DNA from: Anaerolineales bacterium UBA3082
GTDB taxonomy: Bacteria; Chloroflexota; Anaerolineae; UBA7937
DNA: 17,226 bases
Direction: 5' to 3'
Assembly (NCBI GenBank): GCA_002366595.1
Contig: DFBK01000072.1
Location: 1-17,226 of the forward strand
Below are positions 1 to 6,481 of the stretch, one piece after another. Under the pieces are notes generated by a model. The model saw nothing but the letters and a program-made list of their open reading frames with translations, did no database searches and was not told the DNA's origin. Every line of letters begins with the position of its first letter. Within the stretch, counting starts at the first letter, position 1. The translations under genes and the position numbers were made by a program.

Positions 1-2
1 TC

Positions 3-530
3 GGACCCATCTTCTTCGAGACCAACATAATAATCTACTCTATGCTATTTCTTGTCGTGGTAACACATATCATCCTCTTCTACACCCGTTGGGGACTGCG
101 TAGCCGAGCGGTGGGCGAGCACCCGCTGGCCGCCGACACTCTGGGCATAAACGTCTTCCGCACCCGCTATATGAATGTCATCATTGGGGGCATGATCGCC
201 GGACTGGGCGGAACCTACTTCACCCTCGGCTCAGCGGGCCGCTTCGACGAACTGATGACCGCGGGGAAGGGGTTCATCGGCCTGGCGGCTATGATCTTCG
301 GCAAGTGGACCCCCTTTGGCGGCTTCGCCTCCTCCCTCATCTTCGGCTTCGCCGACTCCTTACAGGTGAAACTGGGTATCTTGGGGGTGAACATCCCCTA
401 TACCGCTGAGCCCTTACCGTCAGAGATCCTCCTCATGGCTCCCTACTTGGCTACTATGATCGTCTTGGCTGGCGTGGTGGGGAGGGCGATCCCCCCAGCC
501 GCTGATGGACAACCCTATGAGAAGCAATAA
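3..530 (+). CDS. ABC transporter permease, nucleoside/BmpA-type (NupQ-like), 3' end only
   Basis: This is the C-terminal part of an inner-membrane permease; the frame is open back to the window edge, so the start lies outside. The visible part is strongly hydrophobic, with several membrane segments. It has the GEHPLAADTLGINV stretch followed by MIAGLGGTYFTLG and KGFIGLAAMIFGKWTPFGG, which is the pattern of the second permease of the YufPQ/NupPQ family. Those systems import nucleosides or related ligands with a BmpA-like lipoprotein and a double-domain ATPase. The partners would be expected upstream, outside the window. The end overlaps the longest possible menA frame, but a better menA start lies 31 nt downstream of this stop. 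The substrate is inferred from the family only; a sugar permease of the same superfamily is the alternative. Confidence 0.85.
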   Translation, partial: GPIFFETNIIIYSMLFLVVVTHIILFYTRWGLRSRAVGEHPLAADTLGINVFRTRYMNVIIGGMIAGLGGTYFTLGSAGRFDELMTAGKGFIGLAAMIFGKWTPFGGFASSLIFGFADSLQVKLGILGVNIPYTAEPLPSEILLMAPYLATMIVLAGVVGRAIPPAADGQPYEKQ

Positions 531-561
531 CCCCCTCTCGATCTTTATGGGGAGGCCTGAG

Positions 562-1479
562 ATGAGCGGAAGATTGAAACTTTGGCTACTAGAACTGCGG
601 CCCCCCTTTTTCACCGCTTCCATCGTTCCCGTCGTCCTAGGAGCGGTCATCGCCTGGCAGAGAGGGGGCACCTTCCACGGGGGGTATTTTCTTCTGACCC
701 TCATAGGAGGGGTGCTTCTCCACGCTGGCACCAACGTGGCCAACGACTACTTTGATCATCTGAATAGAACCGATGAGATCAATATCGAATTCGTAAGCCC
801 CTTCACCGGGGGCAGCCGGATGATTCAAGAGGGTTTATTAACCCCCCGGGAGGTGATGACCGAGGCCCTCATCCTCTTCGCTCTGGGTAGCCTAATCGGT
901 CTCTATTTAACCTGGGCTCGGGGACCGGCCGTCCTCCTTTTGGGGCTCATCGGCCTCTTCTCTGGCTTCTTCTATACCGCGCCCCCCATCTATCTAGCCA
1001 AGTGGGGCGTCGGTGAGTTCTTCGTGGGGCTCAATTTCGGATTCCTCATGACCTTGGGCTCTTACTATGTACAGACCCGATCCCTGGCCTGGGAGCCTGT
1101 AGTGGCCGCCATCCCCGTGGTCTGCCTGATCGCCGCTGTCTTATGGATAAACGAGTTCCAAGATGCCCCCGCCGACCACATGGTGGGCAAAGATACTCTG
1201 GTAGCGAGAGTGGGGAGAAGGAGGGCGGTAACCGGTTATATCTTTCTCCTGACAGCCACTTACCTCTCCATACTCTTAGCCGCAGTCTTAAGGGTTATCT
1301 CCCCCTTCACTCTCCTCGCTCTCCTCACCCTTCCTCTGGCCTGGAAGGCTATAGGCATTGCTCGTCTCCATTACGATGACTACCAACGGCTCACCCCGGC
1401 CAACGCCACCACTATACAGATCCATATGCTGACCGGGCTCCTCCTTATCTTGGGTTACCTCCTCGATAAGGTGGTCTAG
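562..1479 (+). CDS. menA: 1,4-dihydroxy-2-naphthoate polyprenyltransferase (MenA, UbiA superfamily)
   Basis: This integral membrane enzyme attaches the polyprenyl chain to 1,4-dihydroxy-2-naphthoate, giving demethylmenaquinone. Both Asp-rich motifs of the UbiA superfamily are visible: NVANDYFD (about residues 58-65) and NEFQDAPAD (197-205), the second followed by GKDTLVARVG. Together they bind the Mg-diphosphate of the prenyl donor. The SPFTGGSRMIQEG stretch after the first motif is typical of MenA. I prefer ATG 562 because GGGGAGG at 549-555 sits six nt before it. ATG 505 is in frame but has no such site and would overlap the permease. The product is about 305 residues, normal for the family, with around eight or nine hydrophobic segments. 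The next gene, 19 nt downstream, encodes the following step. Confidence 0.9.
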   Translation: MSGRLKLWLLELRPPFFTASIVPVVLGAVIAWQRGGTFHGGYFLLTLIGGVLLHAGTNVANDYFDHLNRTDEINIEFVSPFTGGSRMIQEGLLTPREVMTEALILFALGSLIGLYLTWARGPAVLLLGLIGLFSGFFYTAPPIYLAKWGVGEFFVGLNFGFLMTLGSYYVQTRSLAWEPVVAAIPVVCLIAAVLWINEFQDAPADHMVGKDTLVARVGRRRAVTGYIFLLTATYLSILLAAVLRVISPFTLLALLTLPLAWKAIGIARLHYDDYQRLTPANATTIQIHMLTGLLLILGYLLDKVV

Positions 1480-1498
1480 ATCCTTCCGCCTCCATAAA

Positions 1499-2212
1499 AT
1501 GCCCAAACTCTACTCCACTCCGGAAGAGAAAGCCCGCTATGTTCACCATATCTTCGCTCGCATCGCTAGCCGTTACGACCTGGCTAACAAGGTACTCTCT
1601 TGGGGACAGGATCTGGGCTGGCGGAAAAGAGCGGTTCGTCTCGCCCTTCCACCTCCCCAAGGCAGGGTTCTCGATCTAGGCACCGGCACGGGAGAGATGG
1701 CCCTGCTTCTGGCCCAAGAGGGCTCTTACCGAGTCACGGCCTTGGATTTCTCCCCGCCCATGTTGGAGTTGGGGCGCCGAAAGGCTAAGGCTAGCGGCCT
1801 CTTTATCGACTTCCTGATAGGAGATGCCTTATCGCTGCCTTTTCCAGATCATCCCTTCGACCGCCTCATCTCCGCTTTCGTCCTGCGCAACCTAAAGAGC
1901 ATCCCCCAAGGCCTAGCCGAGATGTGCCGCGTTATAAGGCCAGGAGGGTATGTCATCTCCCTGGAACTCTTCAAACCTCAAGGCAGGGCCATCCGCCCCC
2001 TCTACGATCTCTATCTTAATCGCCTGGCACCCCTCTTAGGTCAACTCATCACTGGTAACGGTGAGGCTTATCGGTACTTGCCTCTCTCCATCGAGAGGTT
2101 CTTAACTCCCCAAAAACTGGCCCAGGCTATGGAGAGAGCCGGCCTGGTGGAGGTGGAATATCTCCTCTCCACCCGGGGCATAGCCGCCATTCATAGGGGA
2201 CGCAAACCCTAG
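1499..2212 (+). CDS. ubiE: Demethylmenaquinone methyltransferase (MenG/UbiE)
   Basis: This soluble SAM-dependent class I methyltransferase carries out the last step of menaquinone synthesis, methylating demethylmenaquinone. Characteristic UbiE sequence is visible: IFARIASRYDLANKVLSWG (19-37) then WRKRAV, the SAM-binding VLDLGTGTGEM (57-67), ALDFSPPMLE (81-90), FVLRNLKSIPQGL (127-139), RVIRPGG (144-150) and YRYLPLSIERF (191-201). At 237 residues it is full length. It lies 19 nt after menA on the same strand and is very probably co-transcribed with it. No clear ribosome binding site precedes ATG 1499. The stop overlaps by three bases the stop of the converging amidohydrolase remnant. Confidence 0.92.
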   Translation: MPKLYSTPEEKARYVHHIFARIASRYDLANKVLSWGQDLGWRKRAVRLALPPPQGRVLDLGTGTGEMALLLAQEGSYRVTALDFSPPMLELGRRKAKASGLFIDFLIGDALSLPFPDHPFDRLISAFVLRNLKSIPQGLAEMCRVIRPGGYVISLELFKPQGRAIRPLYDLYLNRLAPLLGQLITGNGEAYRYLPLSIERFLTPQKLAQAMERAGLVEVEYLLSTRGIAAIHRGRKP

Positions 2213-2550
2213 CCGGTTCTGTCTTTTCTTGTTGGACATGCTATAGTCAAGTGCGGTAAAAGGAGGTGGAAAAGCACGGCGGCGAAGGGGATGAGCCGTT
2301 CCGATGCCTGGCAGAACTCCGCCATCCCCTTATCGCTCATCATACCCGTAGTAATAGGACTCAGTTCCGCCAGGACCACGGCATAATCCACCCCGCTCTC
2401 TTCCAGCATCTCCACTACCGCCCCAGGGGTAGCCATCCGTTCGACATATTCCTCTATATCCTCGCCGATGACCGACTCCAGATAACCTCTAGCCCCAGGC
2501 TGATAGGTCTCGTATTTTAGGGGATGCAGGTGAAAATCTATGACCAGCAT
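2209..2550 (-). pseudogene. Truncated amidohydrolase (amidohydrolase_2-like) N-terminal fragment
   Basis: The frame starts well, with AGGAGA five nt before ATG 2550, and opens MLVIDFHLHP. The HxH there is the first metal-ligand motif of TIM-barrel amidohydrolases. The text down to ASERLIPFAAV (about residue 91) reads like the first quarter of a 270-300 residue amidohydrolase_2 enzyme, the part before the usual 'NP' that follows this strand. After that the sequence becomes unlike the family and stops at 113 residues, running into the menG end. The barrel and the remaining metal ligands are absent, so the product cannot be an active enzyme. I read it as the relic of a deletion or rearrangement whose junction lies near 2270-2285. 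A small standalone protein is possible but less likely. Confidence 0.6.
2242..2268 (+). promoter_or_regulatory. Extended -10-like element and strong ribosome binding site without a gene
   Basis: The sequence contains TGCTATAGT (extended -10 form, TATAGT at 2242-2247) followed by AAAGGAGGTG at 2259-2268, a near-perfect Shine-Dalgarno sequence. No plausible coding frame on the + strand follows at the right spacing: the sequence beyond is the antisense of the amidohydrolase stub. It may be the 5' end of a gene lost when the stub was created. It could also be chance. Confidence 0.25.
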
Positions 2551-2589
2551 ATGAGTCTCCTATCTATACGATGATCTTGATCCTCGATA

Positions 2590-2623
2590 GATAGTAGCCG
2601 CTCCAAGAAGCGGCCAAACTATC
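2590..2623 (-). terminator. Stem-loop downstream of the ABC exporter operon
   Basis: GATAGT (2590-2595) pairs with ACTATC (2618-2623), and GCCGCT (2597-2602) pairs with AGCGGC (2609-2614) around a six-base loop, giving two stacked six-bp stems with a small internal loop. It lies 65 nt past the stop of the last ABC permease gene on the minus strand. There is no U-run, so it is at best an imperfect terminator or an mRNA 3'-end stabiliser. Confidence 0.35.
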
Positions 2624-2688
2624 GCCAATCCCACTTGATCGGTGCGTAGCGCGTCCCATGAGCCACGATCTAGGTATGGGGACTCCTA

Positions 2689-3435
2689 TTAGAGATAGCG
2701 CTCCGTTCGCCGAAAGGCTACCCTCGAACCCGCCAATAAGCACGCGGCAAGCAGGAGCAAAACTATTCGGTTCTCCAGAAACGTTGCGGAGCCTGGATAG
2801 TACGTGGTCTTGAAGAGAAACAGGTATCCAAACCAGCCCTGATCTCCATATTTGCGCAGGAGTTGGTTCAAAAGCCAGTAACCACCAGCGAGCATAGCCC
2901 CGATATTGGCATTATTACTCGCGAGACTCAACAGATAGGAAAGGCTTGTAGAGAAAATCATCGGTGGCAGGGCAACCAATAACAGGTACGAGACAGGAAA
3001 TGGCAGGTACCAGAGATGCCAGATGAGGGCCAGACCACCAACCAGGCCGACATTGACTCCCAGGACCATCAGGAATCGGCGTAAGTAGAGCCGGAAAGGC
3101 GATGTGGTGGAGATGAGTACAAATTCGAGGGCTCCATAGTCCTGATCCACCGCCAGGAGATGGGATGTCGTCACCAGGAGTGCCAGCGATGCCAGATCCT
3201 CGAAGAAGACAATGGCTGTCCCTCCCTTGTGAGGCGGTCCGAGGATGAGAACGAGAGAGATGAACCCCAGGAGTGCAAGAGCCATCCCCATGACCGATGG
3301 CCGAATGATGCGGAATTCATAGCCCAATAGCGCGATCGATGCCACGGACGAAGGTCGTGGCAAGCGCTGCAGCCGTTCGGGAAGTCGGGTGCCTCTCATG
3401 CTGGTCTCTGCGGGGGCGGTTCCGCGCTCATCCAT
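2689..3435 (-). CDS. ABC-2 type transporter permease (second subunit)
   Basis: This is a membrane protein of about 248 residues with some six hydrophobic segments (for example GMALALLGFISLVLIL, YLLLVALPPMIFSTSLSYLL and the C-terminal IVLLLLAACLLAG). The charged N-terminus and short C-terminal tail fit an ABC-2 type permease. It is the third gene of the minus-strand unit ATPase-permease-permease and would form the exporter channel with the preceding permease. Two starts are possible. ATG 3435 has AGGGAGA about seven nt upstream and overlaps the preceding gene by 40 nt. ATG 3399 makes a classical four-base ATGA overlap but has a weak binding site. The substrate cannot be read from the sequence; no lantibiotic, lipoprotein or drug-resistance marker gene sits beside it. 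Confidence 0.75.
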   Translation of the reverse strand: MDERGTAPAETSMRGTRLPERLQRLPRPSSVASIALLGYEFRIIRPSVMGMALALLGFISLVLILGPPHKGGTAIVFFEDLASLALLVTTSHLLAVDQDYGALEFVLISTTSPFRLYLRRFLMVLGVNVGLVGGLALIWHLWYLPFPVSYLLLVALPPMIFSTSLSYLLSLASNNANIGAMLAGGYWLLNQLLRKYGDQGWFGYLFLFKTTYYPGSATFLENRIVLLLLAACLLAGSRVAFRRTERYL

Positions 3436-4199
3436 ACGCGTGTCTCCCTGCGCAATAGAATGTAGAGAAGCACCCCGCTGAGAAGAACCAAGATGCCGAT
3501 ATTGAGGGCCACATCGCTGCTACTCACGTTCGGAAGGCTGCCAATCTTGGTACAGAACAACCCCATATAGACTGTGGCACCACTGAAGTTGAGTATCTCC
3601 CGGATAGGCGGCCGCGGAATCCAATAGTGAAAGGAATCGAGGTACCATGCCACAAGATATGGAATGTAAAACAAACGCACGTCCCCAGCCAGCGTCGCGA
3701 CGGTCAATGCTAGAGTGGAGACGAAAAGCATCGAAGGCAGATAGATAGTTGCGAATGCCAGGAAGAAAGGCCCGGGCTCGGCGAGGGTGTTACCGATGTA
3801 CCATTGCACGAGCGGTGCACCGACAAAAAGTGGGCAAACCGCTAGACATAGACTGAGGAAACTGGCAGCCCACTTGCCCAGGGTGTATGCCCTGGGGAAT
3901 ACGCCTTTGGCGTGCAATAACTCATCCGTTTGGAGAGTCCGATCTCGCAAGATGCGATCAGCGATGAGGAAAACTGCCAGGCCATTCATCAAGGTCGTCG
4001 CCGCGGAAAAGGACTGACCGGCGACCCACCAGCTCGACTGGAAGCGCGGACGGTCCTCGGGAGAGCCGTAGTTCAGCGGTGAAGCCACAAACAGCGCGAA
4101 GGCGTTCACGAGCAGTACGACAATCCAGAAACCTGCGCTGCGCCAGCGCATCTTCAACTCGTACCAGACGACACCCCAGAAGCGTCGCGTATCACTCAT
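3396..4199 (-). CDS. ABC-2 type transporter permease (first subunit)
   Basis: This is an inner-membrane permease of 267 residues, beginning MSDTRRFWGVVWYELKMRWR, a basic amphipathic start typical of ABC-2 permeases. Six or so hydrophobic segments follow, with a large loop after the first one (SPLNYGSPEDRPRFQSSWW). I chose ATG 4199 rather than the longer frame from 4319. GGGGAGG sits just upstream of 4199, the family-like sequence starts there, and the 40 residues before it are out-of-frame reading of the ATPase gene. The start overlaps the ATPase stop by eight bases, so translation is probably coupled. The end overlaps the second permease. Together the three genes make a self-contained exporter. 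Confidence 0.78.
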   Translation of the reverse strand: MSDTRRFWGVVWYELKMRWRSAGFWIVVLLVNAFALFVASPLNYGSPEDRPRFQSSWWVAGQSFSAATTLMNGLAVFLIADRILRDRTLQTDELLHAKGVFPRAYTLGKWAASFLSLCLAVCPLFVGAPLVQWYIGNTLAEPGPFFLAFATIYLPSMLFVSTLALTVATLAGDVRLFYIPYLVAWYLDSFHYWIPRPPIREILNFSGATVYMGLFCTKIGSLPNVSSSDVALNIGILVLLSGVLLYILLRRETRVWMSAEPPPQRPA

Positions 4200-5112
4200 T
4201 GGAGCCCTCCCCAGTGGACCCCTTCGACCCGTAATATAGGTATGCATCTTCCAGCGTAGCCGCAATCGGCTGGGCGCCGGCGGGCGGTTCGTCGGCCAGA
4301 AGCCGGAGAGCCAACCCATCTTCTTGCCGAGCTATCCCAATAACCTGATAACGCCTTTCCATCTCAGAGAGTGCTGTCTCAGGCACCGTCATAACCCAAA
4401 CCTTACCCGCAATACCCTCTATCAGGTGTTGCGGTGAGGAGTGGATCACCACTTGTCCATTGTGAATGATCGCCATATCTCGACAGATGGCTTCGACATC
4501 ACCGACGATATGCGTTGAAAGTATGACGAGACGATCGCCACTGAGCTCTGAGAGCAGACCACGGAAGCGGGCCCTTTGCTCAGGGTCAAGACCGGCAGTG
4601 GGTTCATCAAGGATGAGCAGTTGGGGATCGTGGAGAAGCGCCTGTGCGATCCCTACCCGCTGCCGCATCCCGTGAGAGAAGGTGCCCAACTTTCGGTTGG
4701 CGACCTCCAGAAGGTGCACAAGAGATAGGGCTCTCTCTATGCGCTGGCGACGCGTAGCGCCATCTCGGATACTGTGCAAGATGGCTAGATAGTCTAGGAA
4801 CTCCCAGGCAGTGAGGTTGAGATAGAGGCCGAACTGCTCGGGGAGATAGCCGAGCATTCCACGGATGGCGGCTTGCTCGGTGTGAATGTCATGCCCATTG
4901 ATCGTCGCGGTGCCTTCAGTGGGCACTAACAGGGTGGCCAGAATCCGCATCAGTGTGGTCTTGCCAGCACCGTTGGGCCCTAACAGCCCGAAAGGGCTTG
5001 TCCTGATCTCCAGATCGATCTTCTGGATGCCGACAATATCCGGTGCATAGATCTTGGTCAACCCTTTGGTTGTGACCTGAACTAGATCTTTCACACGAGT
5101 GGCTTTCTGCAT
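4192..5112 (-). CDS. ABC exporter ATP-binding protein
   Basis: This cytoplasmic ATPase subunit powers the ABC-2 exporter encoded by the next two genes. All nucleotide-binding elements are visible, numbered from ATG 5112. They are Walker A GPNGAGKTT (45-53), the Q-loop in YLPEQFGLY (89-97), a signature with unusual text FSHGMRQRVGIAQALL (145-160) where LSGGQ is common, Walker B LLILDEPTAGLD (165-176), and the switch His in STHIVGD (199-205). The FSHGMRQR variant is common in CcmA/DrrA-type ATPases. The C-terminal 100 residues (VWVMTVPETALSEMERRYQV onward) match the accessory tail of such exporters. ATG 5112 is preceded by GAGG; ATG 5133 is in frame but has no binding site. Length (306) is normal. 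Confidence 0.9.
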   Translation of the reverse strand: MQKATRVKDLVQVTTKGLTKIYAPDIVGIQKIDLEIRTSPFGLLGPNGAGKTTLMRILATLLVPTEGTATINGHDIHTEQAAIRGMLGYLPEQFGLYLNLTAWEFLDYLAILHSIRDGATRRQRIERALSLVHLLEVANRKLGTFSHGMRQRVGIAQALLHDPQLLILDEPTAGLDPEQRARFRGLLSELSGDRLVILSTHIVGDVEAICRDMAIIHNGQVVIHSSPQHLIEGIAGKVWVMTVPETALSEMERRYQVIGIARQEDGLALRLLADEPPAGAQPIAATLEDAYLYYGSKGSTGEGSNE

Positions 5113-5286
5113 CTGTCCTCGTCTCCCTGCCATTCTGATGAGCCGCGGTCGATCTTTTATGTACAGAGCGTGCTAAGTATCTTCTCCCTATAGCTCGGTG
5201 TTGACAGTGCAACTTTAAACGTAGGCTATCATATAAAAAGAAGGGTTGTCAATAGTGGGTAAGCAGCCGTGTTCACCGTTTCGGCC

Positions 5287-5315
5287 TTTGTGTAAATGCC
5301 AAAAGGGGATACAAT
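5287..5315 (+). promoter_or_regulatory. Candidate promoter for maf
   Basis: TACAAT at 5310-5315 is a good -10 element (five of six consensus bases). The -35 position, 17 bp upstream, holds TTTGTG, a poor match. A transcript from here would start near 5322, between the rejected maf start (5296) and the chosen one (5338). This supports the shorter gene. Confidence 0.4.
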
Positions 5316-5337
5316 AAAGGGCATGGTGGGGAAGCCA

Positions 5338-5997
5338 ATGGTGAGACCTATAGTTTTAGCCTCCAGTTCGCCCCGGCGAAGGGAACTCTTCGCCCTCTTG
5401 GGCCTGCCTTTCCAGGCGGTTGATCCCCAAGTAGATGAGGCCCCCTTGGAGGGGGAGAACCCGAAGAGCACCGCTTTACGTCTGGCCTTCGCCAAGGCTC
5501 AAGAAGCGGCTATGAGCCACCCAGAGGCTATCATCGTGGCCGCCGACACCCTGGTCATACTGGGGGATAAGATCCTGGGAAAGCCCGGAGATGGAGACGA
5601 AGCGCTCGCCATCTTAGAGGCGCTGAGGGGAAAGAAACACCGGGTTATCAGCGGCGTGATAGTTCTCGATGCCGCCACGGGAGAGAAAAGAGAGGAAGTG
5701 GCCGATACCCAGGTATGGATGAGGGACTATTCCGAGAAGGAGATAGCGCGCTATATAGGGCGAGGGGAGCCTTTCGATAAGGCAGGGGGTTACGCCATAC
5801 AAGACAACGAGTTTCGACCGGTGGCTAGAGTGAAGGGCTGCTACGCCAACGTCATGGGACTGCCGTTGTGCCACCTCTACAAAGCCCTAAAGAGGGTGGG
5901 GGTAAACCCACCCGCCACCCCCCTCGAAGCCTGCATGGGTTTCACAGGCCACGAGTGTATGGTAACCCGGCGGATACTAGGCTATCCCGGGAGGTGA
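5338..5997 (+). CDS. maf: Maf family nucleoside triphosphate pyrophosphatase
   Basis: This cytoplasmic house-cleaning enzyme hydrolyses non-canonical or modified nucleoside triphosphates (dTTP/UTP or m7GTP class) to monophosphates. Visible motifs are LASSSPRRRELFALLG (7-22), the catalytic AADT with D70, GKP (81-83), and EPFDKAGGYAIQD (144-156). The last resembles the dTTP/UTPase subgroup, so the subgroup is a family inference. I start at ATG 5338, just before the conserved MVRPIVLASSSP; GTGGGG lies upstream and the candidate promoter -10 lies at 5310. ATG 5296 and 5323 are in-frame alternatives. The protein is 219 residues, about 20-25 longer than most Maf proteins. The extra C-terminal tail has C199, H205 and C207 and may bind a metal. 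Confidence 0.9.
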   Translation: MVRPIVLASSSPRRRELFALLGLPFQAVDPQVDEAPLEGENPKSTALRLAFAKAQEAAMSHPEAIIVAADTLVILGDKILGKPGDGDEALAILEALRGKKHRVISGVIVLDAATGEKREEVADTQVWMRDYSEKEIARYIGRGEPFDKAGGYAIQDNEFRPVARVKGCYANVMGLPLCHLYKALKRVGVNPPATPLEACMGFTGHECMVTRRILGYPGR

Positions 5998-6110
5998 TTC
6001 TACTAACCCTCCTCTGGTGGCGGACAAATATCAGGGTGTATTGATAGAGATCGTAAACCCTAGAATTTGCCGACTCACTGTGCAATATTATCTCAATCAT
6101 TAAAGAGGAA

Positions 6111-6139
6111 AGCCCTTCCGTCCTCATTCGGAAGGGGCT
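6111..6139 (-). terminator. Terminator-like hairpin
   Basis: AGCCCTTCCG (6111-6120) pairs with CGGAAGGGGCT (6129-6139), a ten-bp stem with one bulged G and an eight-base loop. Read on the minus strand it is followed by TTTCCTCTTT, a broken U-run. It could end transcription from the gene at 6482-7762, although it is some 340 bases past its stop. Confidence 0.4.
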
Positions 6140-6449
6140 GCTCTTACCGGGATGGCCTCGTGGTGGCCAAGTCATCGTTATGGCGCGGCCACACCGTCAC
6201 ACTCCTTCTCCCACTCCGCCATTAGATGGTAACCACTGTGCAAGTCTGATAGTGAATAATGTATTGCGAAAAAAGAGGTTCTCCGATGGGCGAATTGGGG
6301 GAAATCTTCGATTTGCCTTTCCTCCAATGTATCTAACCGAGCCCAAAGCGACGCGAGGATTTGTGGCCTAAATGCGCAGAGTTCCGGATCTCGCTATCCT
6401 CATTTACGAATAGCCATCGGTTGTCCTCTACATTCACTTGCTTCACCAA

Positions 6450-6465
6450 CTTCTCAATTGAGAAG
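6450..6465. repeat. Perfect 16-bp palindrome
   Basis: CTTCTCAATTGAGAAG is a perfect inverted repeat with no spacer, 16 bases beyond the stop of the dehydrogenase gene. A six-base T-run (minus strand) lies on the gene-proximal side, the wrong order for an intrinsic terminator of that gene. It may be an operator or a weak hairpin. Confidence 0.5.
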
Positions 6466-6481
6466 CAAAAAACTCGCCTGC

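Larger units (their letters stand above)
5998..6481. other. Intergenic stretch without a supported gene
   Basis: About 480 bases between two convergent genes. Short open frames exist on the + strand, but none has a ribosome binding site or protein-like composition, and I see no tRNA-like cloverleaf. The stretch holds a terminator-like hairpin (6111-6139) and a perfect 16-bp palindrome (6450-6465). Its composition becomes more A+T-rich toward the acquired-looking gene at 6482. Confidence 0.6.

Noticed and set aside
355..363. CCTTACAGG inside the permease gene as a fifth repeat copy
   Set aside because: Only the first nine bases match; the following sequence is normal coding text (DSLQVKLG) without the GGATCC centre.
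2266..2520. An 84-residue + strand frame beginning at GTG directly inside a strong ribosome binding site
   Set aside because: The start is too close to the binding site, and the frame is the exact antisense of the amidohydrolase stub, whose protein text is convincing.
5201..5252. TTGACA on both strands (5201-5206 and 5252-5247) upstream of maf and the ABC operon
   Set aside because: On the + strand the nearest -10-like TATCAT is 20 bp away, and on the minus strand TATGAT is only 13 bp away; both spacings are outside the usual range.
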